Below, in pieces: positions 28,081-36,993 of a stretch of 64,000 bases of DNA. The position numbers and the translations under genes were made by a program. Below the pieces are notes generated by a model. That model saw nothing but the letters and a program-made list of their open reading frames with translations, was not told the origin of the DNA and did no database searches. The stretch's first letter is position 1; each line of letters begins with the position of its first letter. Source of the stretch: Bacillus atrophaeus (GTDB taxonomy: Bacteria; Bacillota; Bacilli; Bacillales; Bacillaceae). The stretch is from positions 1-64,000 of the forward strand of contig NZ_LSBB01000003.1 in NCBI RefSeq assembly GCF_001584335.1. Reading direction: 5' to 3'.

Positions 28081-28875
28081 ATGAAAATGAAAAAATGGAC
28101 TTTGCTGTTCGTTGCTGCGCTATTAGCTGTATTGTCAGCATGCGGTAACGGAAACAGCAGTGATAATAAGGATGACAAGGTGCTTCATGTCGGCGCGACC
28201 GGCCAAAGCTATCCGTTCGCCTATAAAGAAGACGGCAAGCTGACGGGTTTTGATGTGGAAGTCATGGAAGCCGTAGCAAAAAAACTCGATATGAAACTTG
28301 ACTGGAAACTGCTTGAATTCAGCGGGCTGATGGGAGAGCTTCAAACAGGTAAGCTTGACACGATTTCAAACCAGGTTGCCGTAACAGACGAACGCAAGGA
28401 AGTGTACAACTTTACAGAACCGTATTCCTACGCGGGGACACAGATTGTCGTAAAAGATGATAACAAAGATATTAAGTCAGTAGACGACTTAAAAGGAAAG
28501 ACAGTTGCGGCCGTTCTCGGTTCGAACCATGCGAAAAACCTTGAAAGCAAAGATCCTGATAAAAAAATCAATATCAAAACATACGAAACACAAGAAGGTA
28601 CGCTGAAAGACGTAGCTTACGGACGTGTGGACGCTTACGTCAACAGCCGGAGTGTGCTTCTCGCGCAAATAAAGAAAACAGGCCTGCCTCTGAAGCTTGC
28701 CGGAGACCCGATTGTCTACGAACAAGTCGCATTCCCGTTCGCAAAGGATGACGCGCACGATAAGATCCGCAAAAAAGTAAATAAAGCATTGGATGAACTC
28801 CGTAAAGACGGAACGCTTAAAAAGCTTTCAGAAAAATATTTTAAAGAAGATATCACAACAGAAAAGAAGCAATAA
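28081..28875 (+). CDS. yxeM: Amino-acid ABC transporter, binding lipoprotein (YxeM type)
   Basis: A 264-residue family-3 solute-binding lipoprotein: signal peptide with lipobox LSAC and Cys21, then GATGQSYPFAYKEDGKLTGFD, typical of polar amino acid binders. Paired with YxeN and YxeO. The expected ligand is a sulfur-containing amino acid adduct such as S-(2-succino)cysteine. Related in family to tcyA in this window. Confidence 0.9.
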   Translation: MKMKKWTLLFVAALLAVLSACGNGNSSDNKDDKVLHVGATGQSYPFAYKEDGKLTGFDVEVMEAVAKKLDMKLDWKLLEFSGLMGELQTGKLDTISNQVAVTDERKEVYNFTEPYSYAGTQIVVKDDNKDIKSVDDLKGKTVAAVLGSNHAKNLESKDPDKKINIKTYETQEGTLKDVAYGRVDAYVNSRSVLLAQIKKTGLPLKLAGDPIVYEQVAFPFAKDDAHDKIRKKVNKALDELRKDGTLKKLSEKYFKEDITTEKKQ

Positions 28876-28897
28876 GAAACGGCGGTGAACCACCAGA

Positions 28898-29572
28898 ATG
28901 AATACGATCGATTGGGGATTCATGATTTCGGCATTCCCGACATTAGTTGGAGCCCTCCCGATCACCCTTTTCATGGCTGTAGCGGCCATGATTTTTGCGG
29001 TCATCGGAGGACTTGTTCTCGCACTTATCACCAAAAACCATATTCCCGTGCTTCATCAGCTGTCAAAAGTCTATATTTCATTTTTCCGGGGTGTACCGAC
29101 GCTGGTGCAGCTTTTCTTAATTTACTACGGACTGCCGCAGCTGTTCCCGGAGATGAGCAAAATGACTGCCTTAACGGCTGCCATCATTGGTTTAAGCTTA
29201 AAGAACGCTGCCTATTTAGCGGAGATTTTCCGCGCCGCTCTGAACTCGGTGGATGAAGGGCAGCTGGAAGCGTGTCTGTCTGTCGGCATGACGAAGCTTC
29301 AGGCATACAGGCGGATCATTCTCCCGCAAGCCGTCAGAAACGCAATTCCGGCAACGGGAAACACGTTTATCGGTCTTTTGAAAGAAACATCATTGGCATT
29401 TACATTAGGTGTTATGGAGATGTTCGCGCAAGGGAAAATGTACGCTTCAGGCAATTTGAAATACTTTGAAACCTACTTGGCGGTTGCGGTTGTGTACTGG
29501 ATTCTCACAATTATATACAGCGTCTTGCAGGACCTGTTTGAACGCGCCATCAGCAAGCCATACCGAACCTAG
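28898..29572 (+). CDS. yxeN: Amino-acid ABC transporter, permease (YxeN type)
   Basis: A 224-residue permease with about five membrane spans and the conserved EAA loop (EACLSVGMTKLQAYRRIILPQA). Dimer-forming membrane subunit of the YxeMNO importer. RBS GGCGGTGA. Confidence 0.9.
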   Translation: MNTIDWGFMISAFPTLVGALPITLFMAVAAMIFAVIGGLVLALITKNHIPVLHQLSKVYISFFRGVPTLVQLFLIYYGLPQLFPEMSKMTALTAAIIGLSLKNAAYLAEIFRAALNSVDEGQLEACLSVGMTKLQAYRRIILPQAVRNAIPATGNTFIGLLKETSLAFTLGVMEMFAQGKMYASGNLKYFETYLAVAVVYWILTIIYSVLQDLFERAISKPYRT

Positions 29573-29584
29573 GGGTGAAATCAG

Positions 29585-30334
29585 TTGATACAAGTCAAAA
29601 ATATTCGCAAAGCCTTTAAAGATCTCGTCGTGCTGGACGGGATCGACCTTGAAGTGAAACGCGGGGAAGTCGTGGCGATCATCGGTCCGTCCGGTTCCGG
29701 CAAATCAACGCTTCTCCGCTGCCTGAATCTATTGGAACGCCCTGATCAAGGCTTGATTGAAATCGGAGAAGCCAAGCTGAACGCTGAAAAATATACACGT
29801 AAAGAAGCGCATCAGCTTCGCCAGCAGACAGCCATGGTTTTCCAAAATTACAATCTGTTCAAAAATAAAACAGCACTGCAAAACATTACAGAAGCGCTGA
29901 TCGTCTCGCAAAAAAAATCGCGGGAAGAAGCGAACCGCATCGGTATGGATATCTTAAAACAGGTCGGCTTGGAGCATAAGGCGAACAGCTATCCAATTAC
30001 GATGTCCGGCGGGCAGCAGCAGCGGATCGGCATCGCGCGGGCGCTCGCCGTTAACCCGCACGCGATTTTGCTCGATGAGCCGACCTCCGCGCTTGATCCG
30101 GAGCTTGTAGCGGGTGTGCTGCAAGTGATTCAATCCATTGCGGAAAAACAAACAACGATGATCATCGTTACTCATGAAATGGCGTTTGCCAGAGAAGTCG
30201 CTGATAAGGTAATTTTTATGGCGGACGGCCATATTATCGAGCAGGGAACCCCGGAAGAACTGTTTGACCATCCGAAAAGCGAACGGACGAAAAAGTTTAT
30301 CAAACAGGTGGGAGAGGCTCCCGAACTTATATAG
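29585..30334 (+). CDS. yxeO: Amino-acid ABC transporter, ATPase (YxeO type)
   Basis: A 249-residue ABC ATPase: Walker A GPSGSGKST near residues 33-41, signature MSGGQQQR, Walker [14 protein letters not shown]. The start is TTG, preceded by AGGGGTGA at good spacing; no ATG fits. It drives the YxeMN importer. Confidence 0.9.
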   Translation: MIQVKNIRKAFKDLVVLDGIDLEVKRGEVVAIIGPSGSGKSTLLRCLNLLERPDQGLIEIGEAKLNAEKYTRKEAHQLRQQTAMVFQNYNLFKNKTALQNITEALIVSQKKSREEANRIGMDILKQVGLEHKANSYPITMSGGQQQRIGIARALAVNPHAILLDEPTSALDPELVAGVLQVIQSIAEKQTTMIIVTHEMAFAREVADKVIFMADGHIIEQGTPEELFDHPKSERTKKFIKQVGEAPELI

Positions 30335-30349
30335 AAGGGAAGAAGAATA

Positions 30350-31501
30350 ATGGCTGAAGAGTATAATGATGCGTTAAACAAACGTTTAATTAACATGCGC
30401 CGTGACCTTCATGAACACCCTGAACTGTCGTTTGAGGAATTTGAAACGACGAAAAAAATCCGCCGCTGGCTTGAAGAAGAGAACATTGAGATTCTTGACG
30501 TTCCTCAGCTTGAAACAGGCGTGATTGCGGAAATCAAAGGGCATGCGGACGGTCCCGTTATTGCGGTGAGAGCGGATATTGACGCGCTTCCGATTCATGA
30601 ACAGACGAACCTGCCGTTTGCCTCTAAAACTGACGGAACAATGCACGCATGCGGACACGATTTTCATACAGCTTCCATTATCGGCACAGCGATTTTGCTG
30701 AACAAAAGAAAGGACGAGCTGAAAGGAACGGTCCGCTTCATCTTTCAGCCCGCTGAAGAAATTGCCGCCGGAGCGAGAAAAGTGATAGAAGCAGGGGTGT
30801 TGGACGGCGTCTCTGCCATTTTCGGCATGCATAATAAACCGGATCTTCCGGTCGGTACCATCGGTCTGAAAGAAGGTCCGCTGATGGCAAGTGTTGATCG
30901 CTTTGAGTTAGTCATTAAAGGCAAAGGCGGACACGCCGGTATTCCAAATAACAGCATTGATCCGATTGCTGCGGCAGGCCAAATCGTCAGCGGCCTGCAA
31001 TCTGTGGTCAGCCGTAATATCAGTTCATTGCAAAATGCGGTCGTCAGCATCACGAGAATACAGGGCGGCAGCTCATGGAACGTCATACCAGACCAAGCAG
31101 AAATGGAAGGAACGGTTCGAACCTTTCAAAAAGAAGCAAGAGAAGCCGTTCCGGAACATATGAAACGGATCGCTGAAGGAATTGCGGCCGGATACGGAGC
31201 ACAGGCGGAATTTCGCTGGTTCCCGTATTTGCCGTCCGTGATGAATGACGATCAATTCTTGAATGCTGCTTCAGAAGCCGCAGCCCGTCTAGGCTATCAG
31301 ACTGTCCCCGCTGAACAGTCGCCTGGCGGTGAAGACTTCGCTCTTTATCAAGAAAAAGTCCCAGGCTTTTTCGTTTGGATGGGAACAAACGGAACAGAAG
31401 AATGGCATCATCCGGCGTTCACATTGGATGAAGAAGCATTGCGAGTGGCGGCCCGCTATTTTGCTGAGCTGGCCGTTACGGTACTGGAGTCGATCGAATG
31501 A
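30350..31501 (+). CDS. yxeP: M20 amidohydrolase, N-acetylcysteine deacetylase (YxeP type)
   Basis: A 383-residue M20/M40 zinc-dependent amidohydrolase with the metal-binding HACGHDFH cluster (Cys101, His103, His106) and catalytic Glu136-Glu137. In B. subtilis YxeP removes the acetyl group from N-acetylcysteine, the last step of 2-succinocysteine salvage. Its stop overlaps the start of the next gene (ATGA). Confidence 0.88.
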   Translation: MAEEYNDALNKRLINMRRDLHEHPELSFEEFETTKKIRRWLEEENIEILDVPQLETGVIAEIKGHADGPVIAVRADIDALPIHEQTNLPFASKTDGTMHACGHDFHTASIIGTAILLNKRKDELKGTVRFIFQPAEEIAAGARKVIEAGVLDGVSAIFGMHNKPDLPVGTIGLKEGPLMASVDRFELVIKGKGGHAGIPNNSIDPIAAAGQIVSGLQSVVSRNISSLQNAVVSITRIQGGSSWNVIPDQAEMEGTVRTFQKEAREAVPEHMKRIAEGIAAGYGAQAEFRWFPYLPSVMNDDQFLNAASEAAARLGYQTVPAEQSPGGEDFALYQEKVPGFFVWMGTNGTEEWHHPAFTLDEEALRVAARYFAELAVTVLESIE

Positions 31502-32841
31502 ACATACAAGAACTGACGTCAGGTCTTGCTCAGTCTGTGAGATCATCACGTCCTGAAGCCTCCGTTGAAGCGATGCGTGAAGCAAAGAAGGGGCTGCTTG
31601 ATTTTACAGCGGCTTCTTTTGCAGGGAGAAATGACAGCGGCGTTGAAAAACTGTTGAACTTGATCGAGGGAGAAGGCGGCATGCCAATTGCCCCTCTTAT
31701 CGGACAAGGAAAAAAGGCATCACCCTCGCAGTCGGCGCTGCTGAATGGATTTATCGCCCACACGCTTGATTTTGATGATGTTCATTCTGATGTCAGAGGG
31801 CATCCGAGCGCCGTTATTCTTCCGGCGCTCATTGCTTCCGCCGCCCGCCGAGATGGCGGGCGGTTTCTTGGCGCTTATATTGTTGGCGTGGAAGTGATGG
31901 CAAGGCTGGGTGAGTCGATTGGCAGACACCACTATGAAAAAGGCTGGCACAACACAGGGACGCTTGGAGCGATAGCGGCTGCCTGTGCGATCGGTTATGC
32001 AGAAGAGCTGTCCCAGGAAGAGCTGGAAAGAGCAATCGGCTTTGCCGCTGCACAAGCCGGCGGAATGAGAGTTCAATTCGGCACAGAAATGAAACCGCTG
32101 CACGCCGGATTGGCGGCTCAATCTGCTTTATTTGCCGTCAAACTGGCGCAAACCGGCTTTGGCGGCTCACACACAGCACTGGATGGAGAGCAAGGGTTTT
32201 TCAGCCTCTACGGTGATCTGGAAAAGGCGGAATCCACATTTTTAAGCAATTGGGGAGCACCTTGGAGAATCGTTCAGCCAGGCCTCTGGTTTAAAATTTA
32301 TCCGTTCTGCTCCGCTGCTCATCACGCCGCAGACGCCATCCGCAAGCTGATGGTTCAGCATGAGATCTCTGCTGGAAAGACGGACCGGATCGAAGTAGTT
32401 TTTCCTCCGGGCGGAGACGCCGCGTTGACAGAAAGGCAGCCGGAAACAGGGGAGGAAGGACGTTTCAGCGTGGAATACGTCATTGCCCTTGCTTTGCACG
32501 GCCGGGAGCTGACGGCGGCCGGGCATTTTAACAATGAGCCGATACCACAGAACATTCAAGCCTATCTGCCGCGTATTCACCGTGTTTATGATGCTGAGAT
32601 TCAGCCAGACCCGCAAGCCGTTCCAAAGGGCCGCTTCACCATCGTACGCGTTTTTCTGTCAGACGGACGTGTTTACGAAGCCCGTGTCAATTGTCCGAAG
32701 GGGGCGCCGGGAAACGGACTGTCTGAGGAAGACATAAAAGAGAAGCTGCAACTTGCGCTTCAAGGAGACGAACGAAAAGCGGCAAGTTTGATCACTGCCA
32801 TTAAGCAGGCCGACATTCAAAGCTATTTATCACATATATAA
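31498..32841 (+). CDS. yxeQ: MmgE/PrpD-family protein (YxeQ type)
   Basis: A 447-residue MmgE/PrpD-family protein, related to 2-methylcitrate dehydratase and iminodisuccinate epimerase ([34 protein letters not shown]). Its task in the operon is not established; acting on a succinyl-type by-product is a guess. Translationally coupled to yxeP and last gene of the operon, followed by a terminator. Confidence 0.83.
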   Translation: MNIQELTSGLAQSVRSSRPEASVEAMREAKKGLLDFTAASFAGRNDSGVEKLLNLIEGEGGMPIAPLIGQGKKASPSQSALLNGFIAHTLDFDDVHSDVRGHPSAVILPALIASAARRDGGRFLGAYIVGVEVMARLGESIGRHHYEKGWHNTGTLGAIAAACAIGYAEELSQEELERAIGFAAAQAGGMRVQFGTEMKPLHAGLAAQSALFAVKLAQTGFGGSHTALDGEQGFFSLYGDLEKAESTFLSNWGAPWRIVQPGLWFKIYPFCSAAHHAADAIRKLMVQHEISAGKTDRIEVVFPPGGDAALTERQPETGEEGRFSVEYVIALALHGRELTAAGHFNNEPIPQNIQAYLPRIHRVYDAEIQPDPQAVPKGRFTIVRVFLSDGRVYEARVNCPKGAPGNGLSEEDIKEKLQLALQGDERKAASLITAIKQADIQSYLSHI

Positions 32842-32843
32842 AT

Positions 32844-32876
32844 AAAAAGAGCGGGGGATGCGCCACCGCTCTTTTT
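32844..32876 (+). terminator. yxe-type operon terminator
   Basis: AAAAAGAGCGG (32844-32854) pairs perfectly with CCGCTCTTTTT (32866-32876) across an 11-base loop. Confidence 0.85.
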
Positions 32877-32878
32877 AC

Positions 32879-33091
32879 CTTATTTCGAAAGAGGATATCG
32901 AGCATATTTGGGAGCGGTTCTACAAAGCGGATATTTCCAGAACCAACACAGCGTACGGCGAATACGGCCTCGGCTTGTCCATCGTCAAACAGCTCGTTGA
33001 AATGCATCAAGGCACAGTAGACATCGAGAGTGAAAAAGGAAAAGGGACAAAATTCATTATTCGCCTACCGCTGAATACGAAACAGTCATAA
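32879..33091 (+). pseudogene. 3' remnant of a sensor histidine kinase (probably yclK)
   Basis: About 70 codons matching only the C-terminal end of an HK ATPase domain: [16 protein letters not shown] (F box), [16 protein letters not shown] (G2 box), then [11 protein letters not shown]. No start, HAMP or dimerisation domain precedes it; upstream lies the yxeQ terminator. In B. subtilis yclK sits exactly here, before rapC, so this is most likely the tail of yclK left after yclHIJK was replaced. The assignment to yclK rests on position. Confidence 0.75.
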
Positions 33092-33121
33092 AAACGGCAG
33101 CCTTTCATGCTGGCGTTTTTT
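33091..33121 (+). terminator. Leftover terminator of the kinase remnant
   Basis: AAAACGGCAGC and GCTGGCGTTTT pair with one mismatch, followed by T residues, directly after the kinase stop. Confidence 0.65.
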
Positions 33122-33181
33122 GTGTTTTGAACCAAACATCTGCCTTCCGAATTCATACCGCTTCGGCGCTTCATGCATTTA

Positions 33182-33197
33182 TTGCGCTCTGCCGAAA
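33182..33197 (+). promoter_or_regulatory. ComA-box candidate upstream of rapC
   Basis: TTGCGC-TCTG-CCGAAA matches the ComA consensus TTGCGG-N4-CCGCAA at 10 of 12 positions, about 90 bp before the rapC start. A further TTGCG half-site occurs at 33205-33209. In B. subtilis rapC is ComA-activated. Confidence 0.6.
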
Positions 33198-33285
33198 ACA
33201 AAGTTTGCGTGTTTTTCGGGATGTGGCCGTCTGGAAACATGATAAAATATGTCATAAACAGGTTTTGGATGGGGAGGGTGAAGGA

Positions 33286-34434
33286 ATGAAGAGCGAGGTG
33301 ATTCCTTCTTCAGCAGTCGGTCAAAAAATTAACGAGTGGTATAAGTATATTCGTACGTTCAGTGTACCGGACGCCGAAATTCTAAAAGCCGAGATTGAAC
33401 GGGAAATTGAACATATGGAAGACGATCCGAACTTGCTGCTATATTTCTCATTAATGGAATTCCGCCACCAGCTGATGCTTGATTATCTTGAGCCGTTAGA
33501 AAAATTAAAAATAGAGGACCAGCCCAGCTTGTCAGAATTACTGCGCAACATTGACAGCAATCAGGCTGATTTAAAAGGGCTGCTTGATTATTATGTAAAC
33601 TTTTTTCGGGGGATGCACGAATTTGATAAGAGAGAATTCATTTCAGCCATCACTTATTACAAACAGGCTGAAAAAAGACTTTCCTTTGTAGCGGATCATA
33701 TTGAAAGAGCCGAGTTCTATTTTAAAGTGGCCGAAGCTTATTACTATATGAAACAGACGTATTTCTCACTGATCCATATCAAAAATGCCTACGAAATATA
33801 TGCCGAGCAAGAAACATATAATGTGAGAATTATCCAGTGTCATTTTGTTTTCGGAGTAAATTTGATGGATGAAAGGCGTTTCGAACAAGCCGCGCGCCAT
33901 TTTGAACTCGCATTACATATGGCGGAATCAGAAAATAAAGCACAATTGGTCGGAAGAGCGCTTTATAATATTGGGTTGTGTTATTACAATCAAGATCTTC
34001 TTGAGCCTGCCATTGACTATTTTGAGAGAGCGGTTTCTATATTCGAAAGCAACGACATCATTAAATCCCTTCCTCAGGCATATTTTCTGATCACGCAGAT
34101 TTATTATAAATGTAAAAATAATTCTAAAGCAGTGGAATATCACAGCAGGGGTTATGAATATGCTAAACAAACAGATGATATTGACTACATGGTGAAATTT
34201 GAATTTTTAAAAACTCTATATCAAGCCCAGCCGGATGAACAAGGAATCGAAAAATGCTTTTATTACCTAAAAAATAAAAATATGTATGCTGATATAGAGG
34301 ATTTAGCACTAGTAGTAGCTAAATATTACTATGAACAGAAAAACTTCGAAATGTCATCTTCCTACTTTCTCAAAGTAGAAGAGGCCAGAAAACAAATACA
34401 AAGGAGTGAAGGTTTATATGAAATTGAAATCTAA
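33286..34434 (+). CDS. rapC: Response regulator aspartate phosphatase RapC
   Basis: A 382-residue Rap protein: N-terminal three-helix bundle (EVIPSSAVGQKINEWYKYIR) and a C-terminal array of tetratricopeptide-like repeats that bind the Phr peptide. RapC binds ComA and blocks its DNA binding; PhrC (CSF) relieves this. The start at 33286 is chosen for RBS GGGAGGGTGAAGGA; the frame is open further 5' but without an RBS. phrC overlaps its 3' end by 17 bp, and the ERGMT peptide confirms the RapC identity. Confidence 0.93.
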   Translation: MKSEVIPSSAVGQKINEWYKYIRTFSVPDAEILKAEIEREIEHMEDDPNLLLYFSLMEFRHQLMLDYLEPLEKLKIEDQPSLSELLRNIDSNQADLKGLLDYYVNFFRGMHEFDKREFISAITYYKQAEKRLSFVADHIERAEFYFKVAEAYYYMKQTYFSLIHIKNAYEIYAEQETYNVRIIQCHFVFGVNLMDERRFEQAARHFELALHMAESENKAQLVGRALYNIGLCYYNQDLLEPAIDYFERAVSIFESNDIIKSLPQAYFLITQIYYKCKNNSKAVEYHSRGYEYAKQTDDIDYMVKFEFLKTLYQAQPDEQGIEKCFYYLKNKNMYADIEDLALVVAKYYYEQKNFEMSSSYFLKVEEARKQIQRSEGLYEIEI

Positions 34435-34537
34435 ATTGCTCATTATTTGTTTGGCTGCAGCTGCTGTGTTTGCAACAGTTGGAGTGTCCAATGCTGAAGC
34501 GCCTGATTATCAGGTGACAGAAAGAGGAATGACGTAA
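34418..34537 (+). CDS. phrC: Competence and sporulation factor precursor PhrC
   Basis: A 39-residue pre-peptide: basic start MKLKSK, hydrophobic signal region, and C-terminal ERGMT, identical to the mature CSF pentapeptide of B. subtilis. Exported, trimmed and re-imported by Opp, it inhibits RapC. The reading frame overlaps the end of rapC, with RBS AAAGGAGTGA inside rapC. Confidence 0.95.
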   Translation: MKLKSKLLIICLAAAAVFATVGVSNAEAPDYQVTERGMT

Positions 34538-34544
34538 GAAAATA

Positions 34545-34573
34545 AAAGTCCCTTCCTGAAAAGAAGGGACTTT
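34545..34573 (+). terminator. rapC-phrC terminator
   Basis: AAAGTCCCTTC (34545-34555) pairs perfectly with GAAGGGACTTT (34563-34573). Confidence 0.85.
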
Positions 34574-34591
34574 GCCGTTTTAAACGTAAAC

Positions 34592-34628
34592 AGTAAACGC
34601 CATAAGACAAAGTCTTATGGCGTTTACT
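34592..34628. terminator. Terminator-like hairpin after the first YjcZ-type gene
   Basis: AGTAAACGCCATAAGAC (34592-34608) pairs perfectly with GTCTTATGGCGTTTACT (34612-34628). It lies 3' of the minus-strand small gene at 34672-34779 and shares the CGCCATAAGAC arm with the hairpin at 34911-34938, so it seems to belong to a duplicated gene-terminator unit. The T-run is clearer on the + strand. Confidence 0.65.
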
Positions 34629-34671
34629 TTTACAAGAGGAGGTTCTTACATATGGGGGCTGCCAGTCTGTT

Positions 34672-34779
34672 CTAGAAGCCGCCATTAAAAAAGGATGTTC
34701 CCACAATAATCAATAGTACAAACAACACTACGATTAACGCGAAAGAGTTAAAGCCGTTACCAGATCCGCAACCTGACAT
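34672..34779 (-). CDS. yczM: YjcZ-type tiny membrane protein, copy 1
   Basis: A 35-residue protein: Gly/Ser/Cys-rich start, one transmembrane segment (FALIVVLFVLLIIVGTSFF) and a NGGF end, the pattern of the YjcZ family of tiny sporulation-expressed membrane proteins. GGAGG precedes the ATG at 34779. It is nearly identical in the membrane segment to the next small gene, pointing to tandem duplication. The symbol follows position relative to B. subtilis yczM/yczN; which copy is which is uncertain. Confidence 0.8.
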   Translation of the reverse strand: MSGCGSGNGFNSFALIVVLFVLLIIVGTSFFNGGF

Positions 34780-34807
34780 AAGGCGTAACCTCCAAGTGAG
34801 AATACTA

Positions 34808-34836
34808 TAAGATATGCGCAGAATACCAGAGTGTAA
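34808..34836 (-). promoter_or_regulatory. Sigma-K-like promoter of copy 1
   Basis: On the minus strand CATATCTTA (34816-34808) fits the sigma-K -10 CATAnnnTA exactly, with an AC -35 element at 34834-34833, 16 bp upstream. The same -10 block precedes copy 2. Confidence 0.6.
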
Positions 34837-34910
34837 AGGGTAAACGTGCAGATGAGAAAAAATAAATCTATCAACCAGCGCCCGATATTTTGGCAGCCCA
34901 AAAGGAAAAA

Positions 34911-34938
34911 CGCCATAAGACAATATGGTCTTATGGCG
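34911..34938 (-). terminator. Terminator of YjcZ-type gene copy 2
   Basis: CGCCATAAGAC (34911-34921) pairs with GTCTTATGGCG (34928-34938); on the minus strand it is followed by TTTTT. It is 3' of the gene at 34983-35090. Confidence 0.75.
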
Positions 34939-34982
34939 CTCACCTCTGCGATAAGGAGGTTACAGGGTCATACTAGTTTGAT

Positions 34983-35090
34983 CTAGTAAAGACCACCGTT
35001 AAAAAAAGATGTTCCTACGATAATCAATAGGATAAACAATACGACGATTAAAGAGAAAGAACTGATGCCGTTTCCATTAGATGGATACAT
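34983..35090 (-). CDS. yczN: YjcZ-type tiny membrane protein, copy 2
   Basis: A 35-residue protein with one transmembrane segment (FSLIVVLFILLIIVGTSFF) ending NGGLY, of the YjcZ family. GGAGG stands before the ATG at 35090. Too short for a standard ORF cutoff, but the duplicated gene, RBS, -10 block and terminator support it. Function unknown; sporulation-stage expression is inferred from the promoter. Confidence 0.8.
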   Translation of the reverse strand: MYPSNGNGISSFSLIVVLFILLIIVGTSFFNGGLY

Positions 35091-35118
35091 ACAGCGTCAC
35101 CTCCATGTGAGAATACTA

Positions 35119-35127
35119 TAAGATATG
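35119..35127 (-). promoter_or_regulatory. Sigma-K-like -10 element of copy 2
   Basis: CATATCTTA on the minus strand, within a block of about 20 bases shared with copy 1. The -35 position reads TC rather than AC, so it is a weaker match. Confidence 0.45.
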
Positions 35128-35196
35128 CAGGAGGCAACAAATTGATAGAGATACTAGTGGACAAGAGAAAAAATGAGAATTTCGGCTATGAAAACG

Positions 35197-36561
35197 TTAA
35201 GAGATTAAAACCCCTGCAAAAAACTCTTGGTACAATGCTTGGACTGCCTGCTCTTCCTGCGCCTCTTTCACTCCGAACATCATGCTCACCTCTGATGACC
35301 CTTGGTTGATCATTTCGATGTTTACTTGAGCCTCAGATAATGCTTTTGACGCCCTTGCCGTTGTGCCGACATTGTGGCGCATGGCTTCTCCGACGACCAT
35401 AATCAGCGCCAGGTTATGCTCGACAATCACCTCATCCGCCTGAAGATCCTCCTCAATCCGCCTGATGAGCTGACGCTCCATGGAGACATCCATTTGATCT
35501 TGTCTTAATATAATGGTGATGTCATCAATTCCGGACGGGACATGCTCGTACGTTAAACTGTAATCTTCTAAAATTTGCAGGGCTTTCCGCCCGAAGCCGA
35601 TTTCTCTATTCATTAAATACTTACTGATATAAATGCTGCAAAATCCGGTGTCGCTGGCTATCCCGACAACTGGGCCGTTTGTGTTGTCTCGTTTGCTGAC
35701 AACACGTGTTCCCTGCGCTGCCGGATTGTTCGTATTTTTAATTTGAACCGGAATTCCCGCTCTGAACGCGGGGATCAGGGCTTCATCATGGAAGACGGAA
35801 AAGCCGGCATATGAAAGCTCGCGCATTTCCCGATATGTCAGTTCGCTGATTTCTTTAGGGTCCTTCACGATAGATGGATTGACGGAATAAACTGCATCGA
35901 CATCGGTAAAGTTTTCATACAGGTCGGCCTGTAAACCGTTTGCGAGAATAGAGCCCGTAATATCTGACCCGCTTCTTGAAAAAGTGATCACAGCGCCTGC
36001 TTTGCTGAAGCCGAAGAAACCGGGAAAGATAATAAGACCGTCCCGCTCTCTTAAACGGTACAGGTTTTCATAGGATTCAGGCAGCACCTGAGCGTTTCCC
36101 GGCTCGTTTGTGACGAAAAGACCCGCGTCTTTAGGATTCACATACTCTGCTTGAATGCCCTTGTGCTGAAAGTAAGCGGCGATCAGCTTAGCATTGTTAT
36201 CCTCGCCGCTTGCTTTGATTGCATCTATATATTGCACGGGATTGCTTTTGTCTCCGTTTAACAAAGTGAAGAGGTCATCCCGTATTCTTTCTATAATATG
36301 CTGATCCAGATGAAGCTCCTGAGCGATTTCGGCATATCGTTCAATGACAGCTTCACAAAGTTCGGGCGCATCACCCGATGATATGTATTGCTCCGCGCAG
36401 GCGATTAAGAGATCCGTTACCTTTGTATCCTCGGAATGGCGTTTCCCCGGCGCTGATACCACAACAGCTTTGCGCGAGGGATCGGCTGTTACGATATGAA
36501 ACACTTTTTCAAGCTGAGCGCCAGATGCGAGAGAACTGCCTCCGAATTTAACGACCTTCAT
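35197..36561 (-). CDS. thrD: Aspartokinase III
   Basis: A 454-residue aspartate kinase, first step of the aspartate family pathway. N-terminal KFGGSSL (residues 4-10), a kinase core containing FSRSGSDITGS, and two C-terminal ACT domains (about 310-454) expected to bind feedback effectors such as threonine/lysine. Length matches YclM/ThrD of B. subtilis. RBS TAGGAG. Promoter at 36607-36635. Confidence 0.93.
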   Translation of the reverse strand: MKVVKFGGSSLASGAQLEKVFHIVTADPSRKAVVVSAPGKRHSEDTKVTDLLIACAEQYISSGDAPELCEAVIERYAEIAQELHLDQHIIERIRDDLFTLLNGDKSNPVQYIDAIKASGEDNNAKLIAAYFQHKGIQAEYVNPKDAGLFVTNEPGNAQVLPESYENLYRLRERDGLIIFPGFFGFSKAGAVITFSRSGSDITGSILANGLQADLYENFTDVDAVYSVNPSIVKDPKEISELTYREMRELSYAGFSVFHDEALIPAFRAGIPVQIKNTNNPAAQGTRVVSKRDNTNGPVVGIASDTGFCSIYISKYLMNREIGFGRKALQILEDYSLTYEHVPSGIDDITIILRQDQMDVSMERQLIRRIEEDLQADEVIVEHNLALIMVVGEAMRHNVGTTARASKALSEAQVNIEMINQGSSEVSMMFGVKEAQEEQAVQALYQEFFAGVLIS

Positions 36562-36606
36562 GTTGACAACTCCTAATGTTTAAATTTTCACACAAATTTA
36601 GTACTT

Positions 36607-36635
36607 ATTATCTCTCTTTCGGTTCTTGAAATCAA
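36607..36635 (-). promoter_or_regulatory. sigma-A promoter of thrD
   Basis: Minus strand TTGATT (36635-36630), 17 bp, GATAAT (36612-36607), about 45 bp before the thrD start. Confidence 0.65.
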
Positions 36636-36899
36636 GGGTTATTTTCTACGTGGTATGAACAATTGTTCTTTCCAGAAGGAATTAGTGGCTGTGATGTCAG
36701 GTTTTCTTCTGCGAATTTTGCGCCAAAATGAAAAAAATGCTAAACAGACGAACGAATCGTTATAGAAAGCGGTTCAAATTCTTGGTAGACTTAAATAATG
36801 ATATATTTGAATGACTCTTAGAGAGACCGGCTTAGCAAAGTCTTTTTCAGAAAAGAATATTGACTATAGCGAGAAAGGTGATAAGATTATATTGTCGTT

Positions 36900-36918
36900 G
36901 ATAATGATAATCATTTAC
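36900..36918 (+). promoter_or_regulatory. Fur box upstream of yclNOPQ
   Basis: GATAATGATAATCATTTAC matches the 19-bp Fur consensus at 17 positions. TTGACT (36860-36865) and TAAGAT (36882-36887) just upstream form a candidate promoter, which places the box at the transcription start. Iron repression is therefore expected. Confidence 0.85.
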
Positions 36919-36993
36919 TGTTATCGGCGAATCTGTTGAATTCTTGCGGAAAGGGAAGCAAGGTCTTTTGTTGTAAGGGTGTGAGGAGGCAGC

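Larger units (their letters stand above)
36562..36993. other. Intergenic region between thrD and yclN
   Basis: A 432-bp gap with no convincing gene. It holds the thrD promoter near its left end and the Fur box with the yclN promoter near its right end. The middle (about 36640-36840) is AT-rich; I saw no riboswitch or T-box there. Confidence 0.6.

Noticed and set aside
36640..36840. Possible riboswitch or T-box before thrD
   Set aside because: No T-box core, lysine-riboswitch-like helices or terminator was recognised; a plain sigma-A promoter explains the region.
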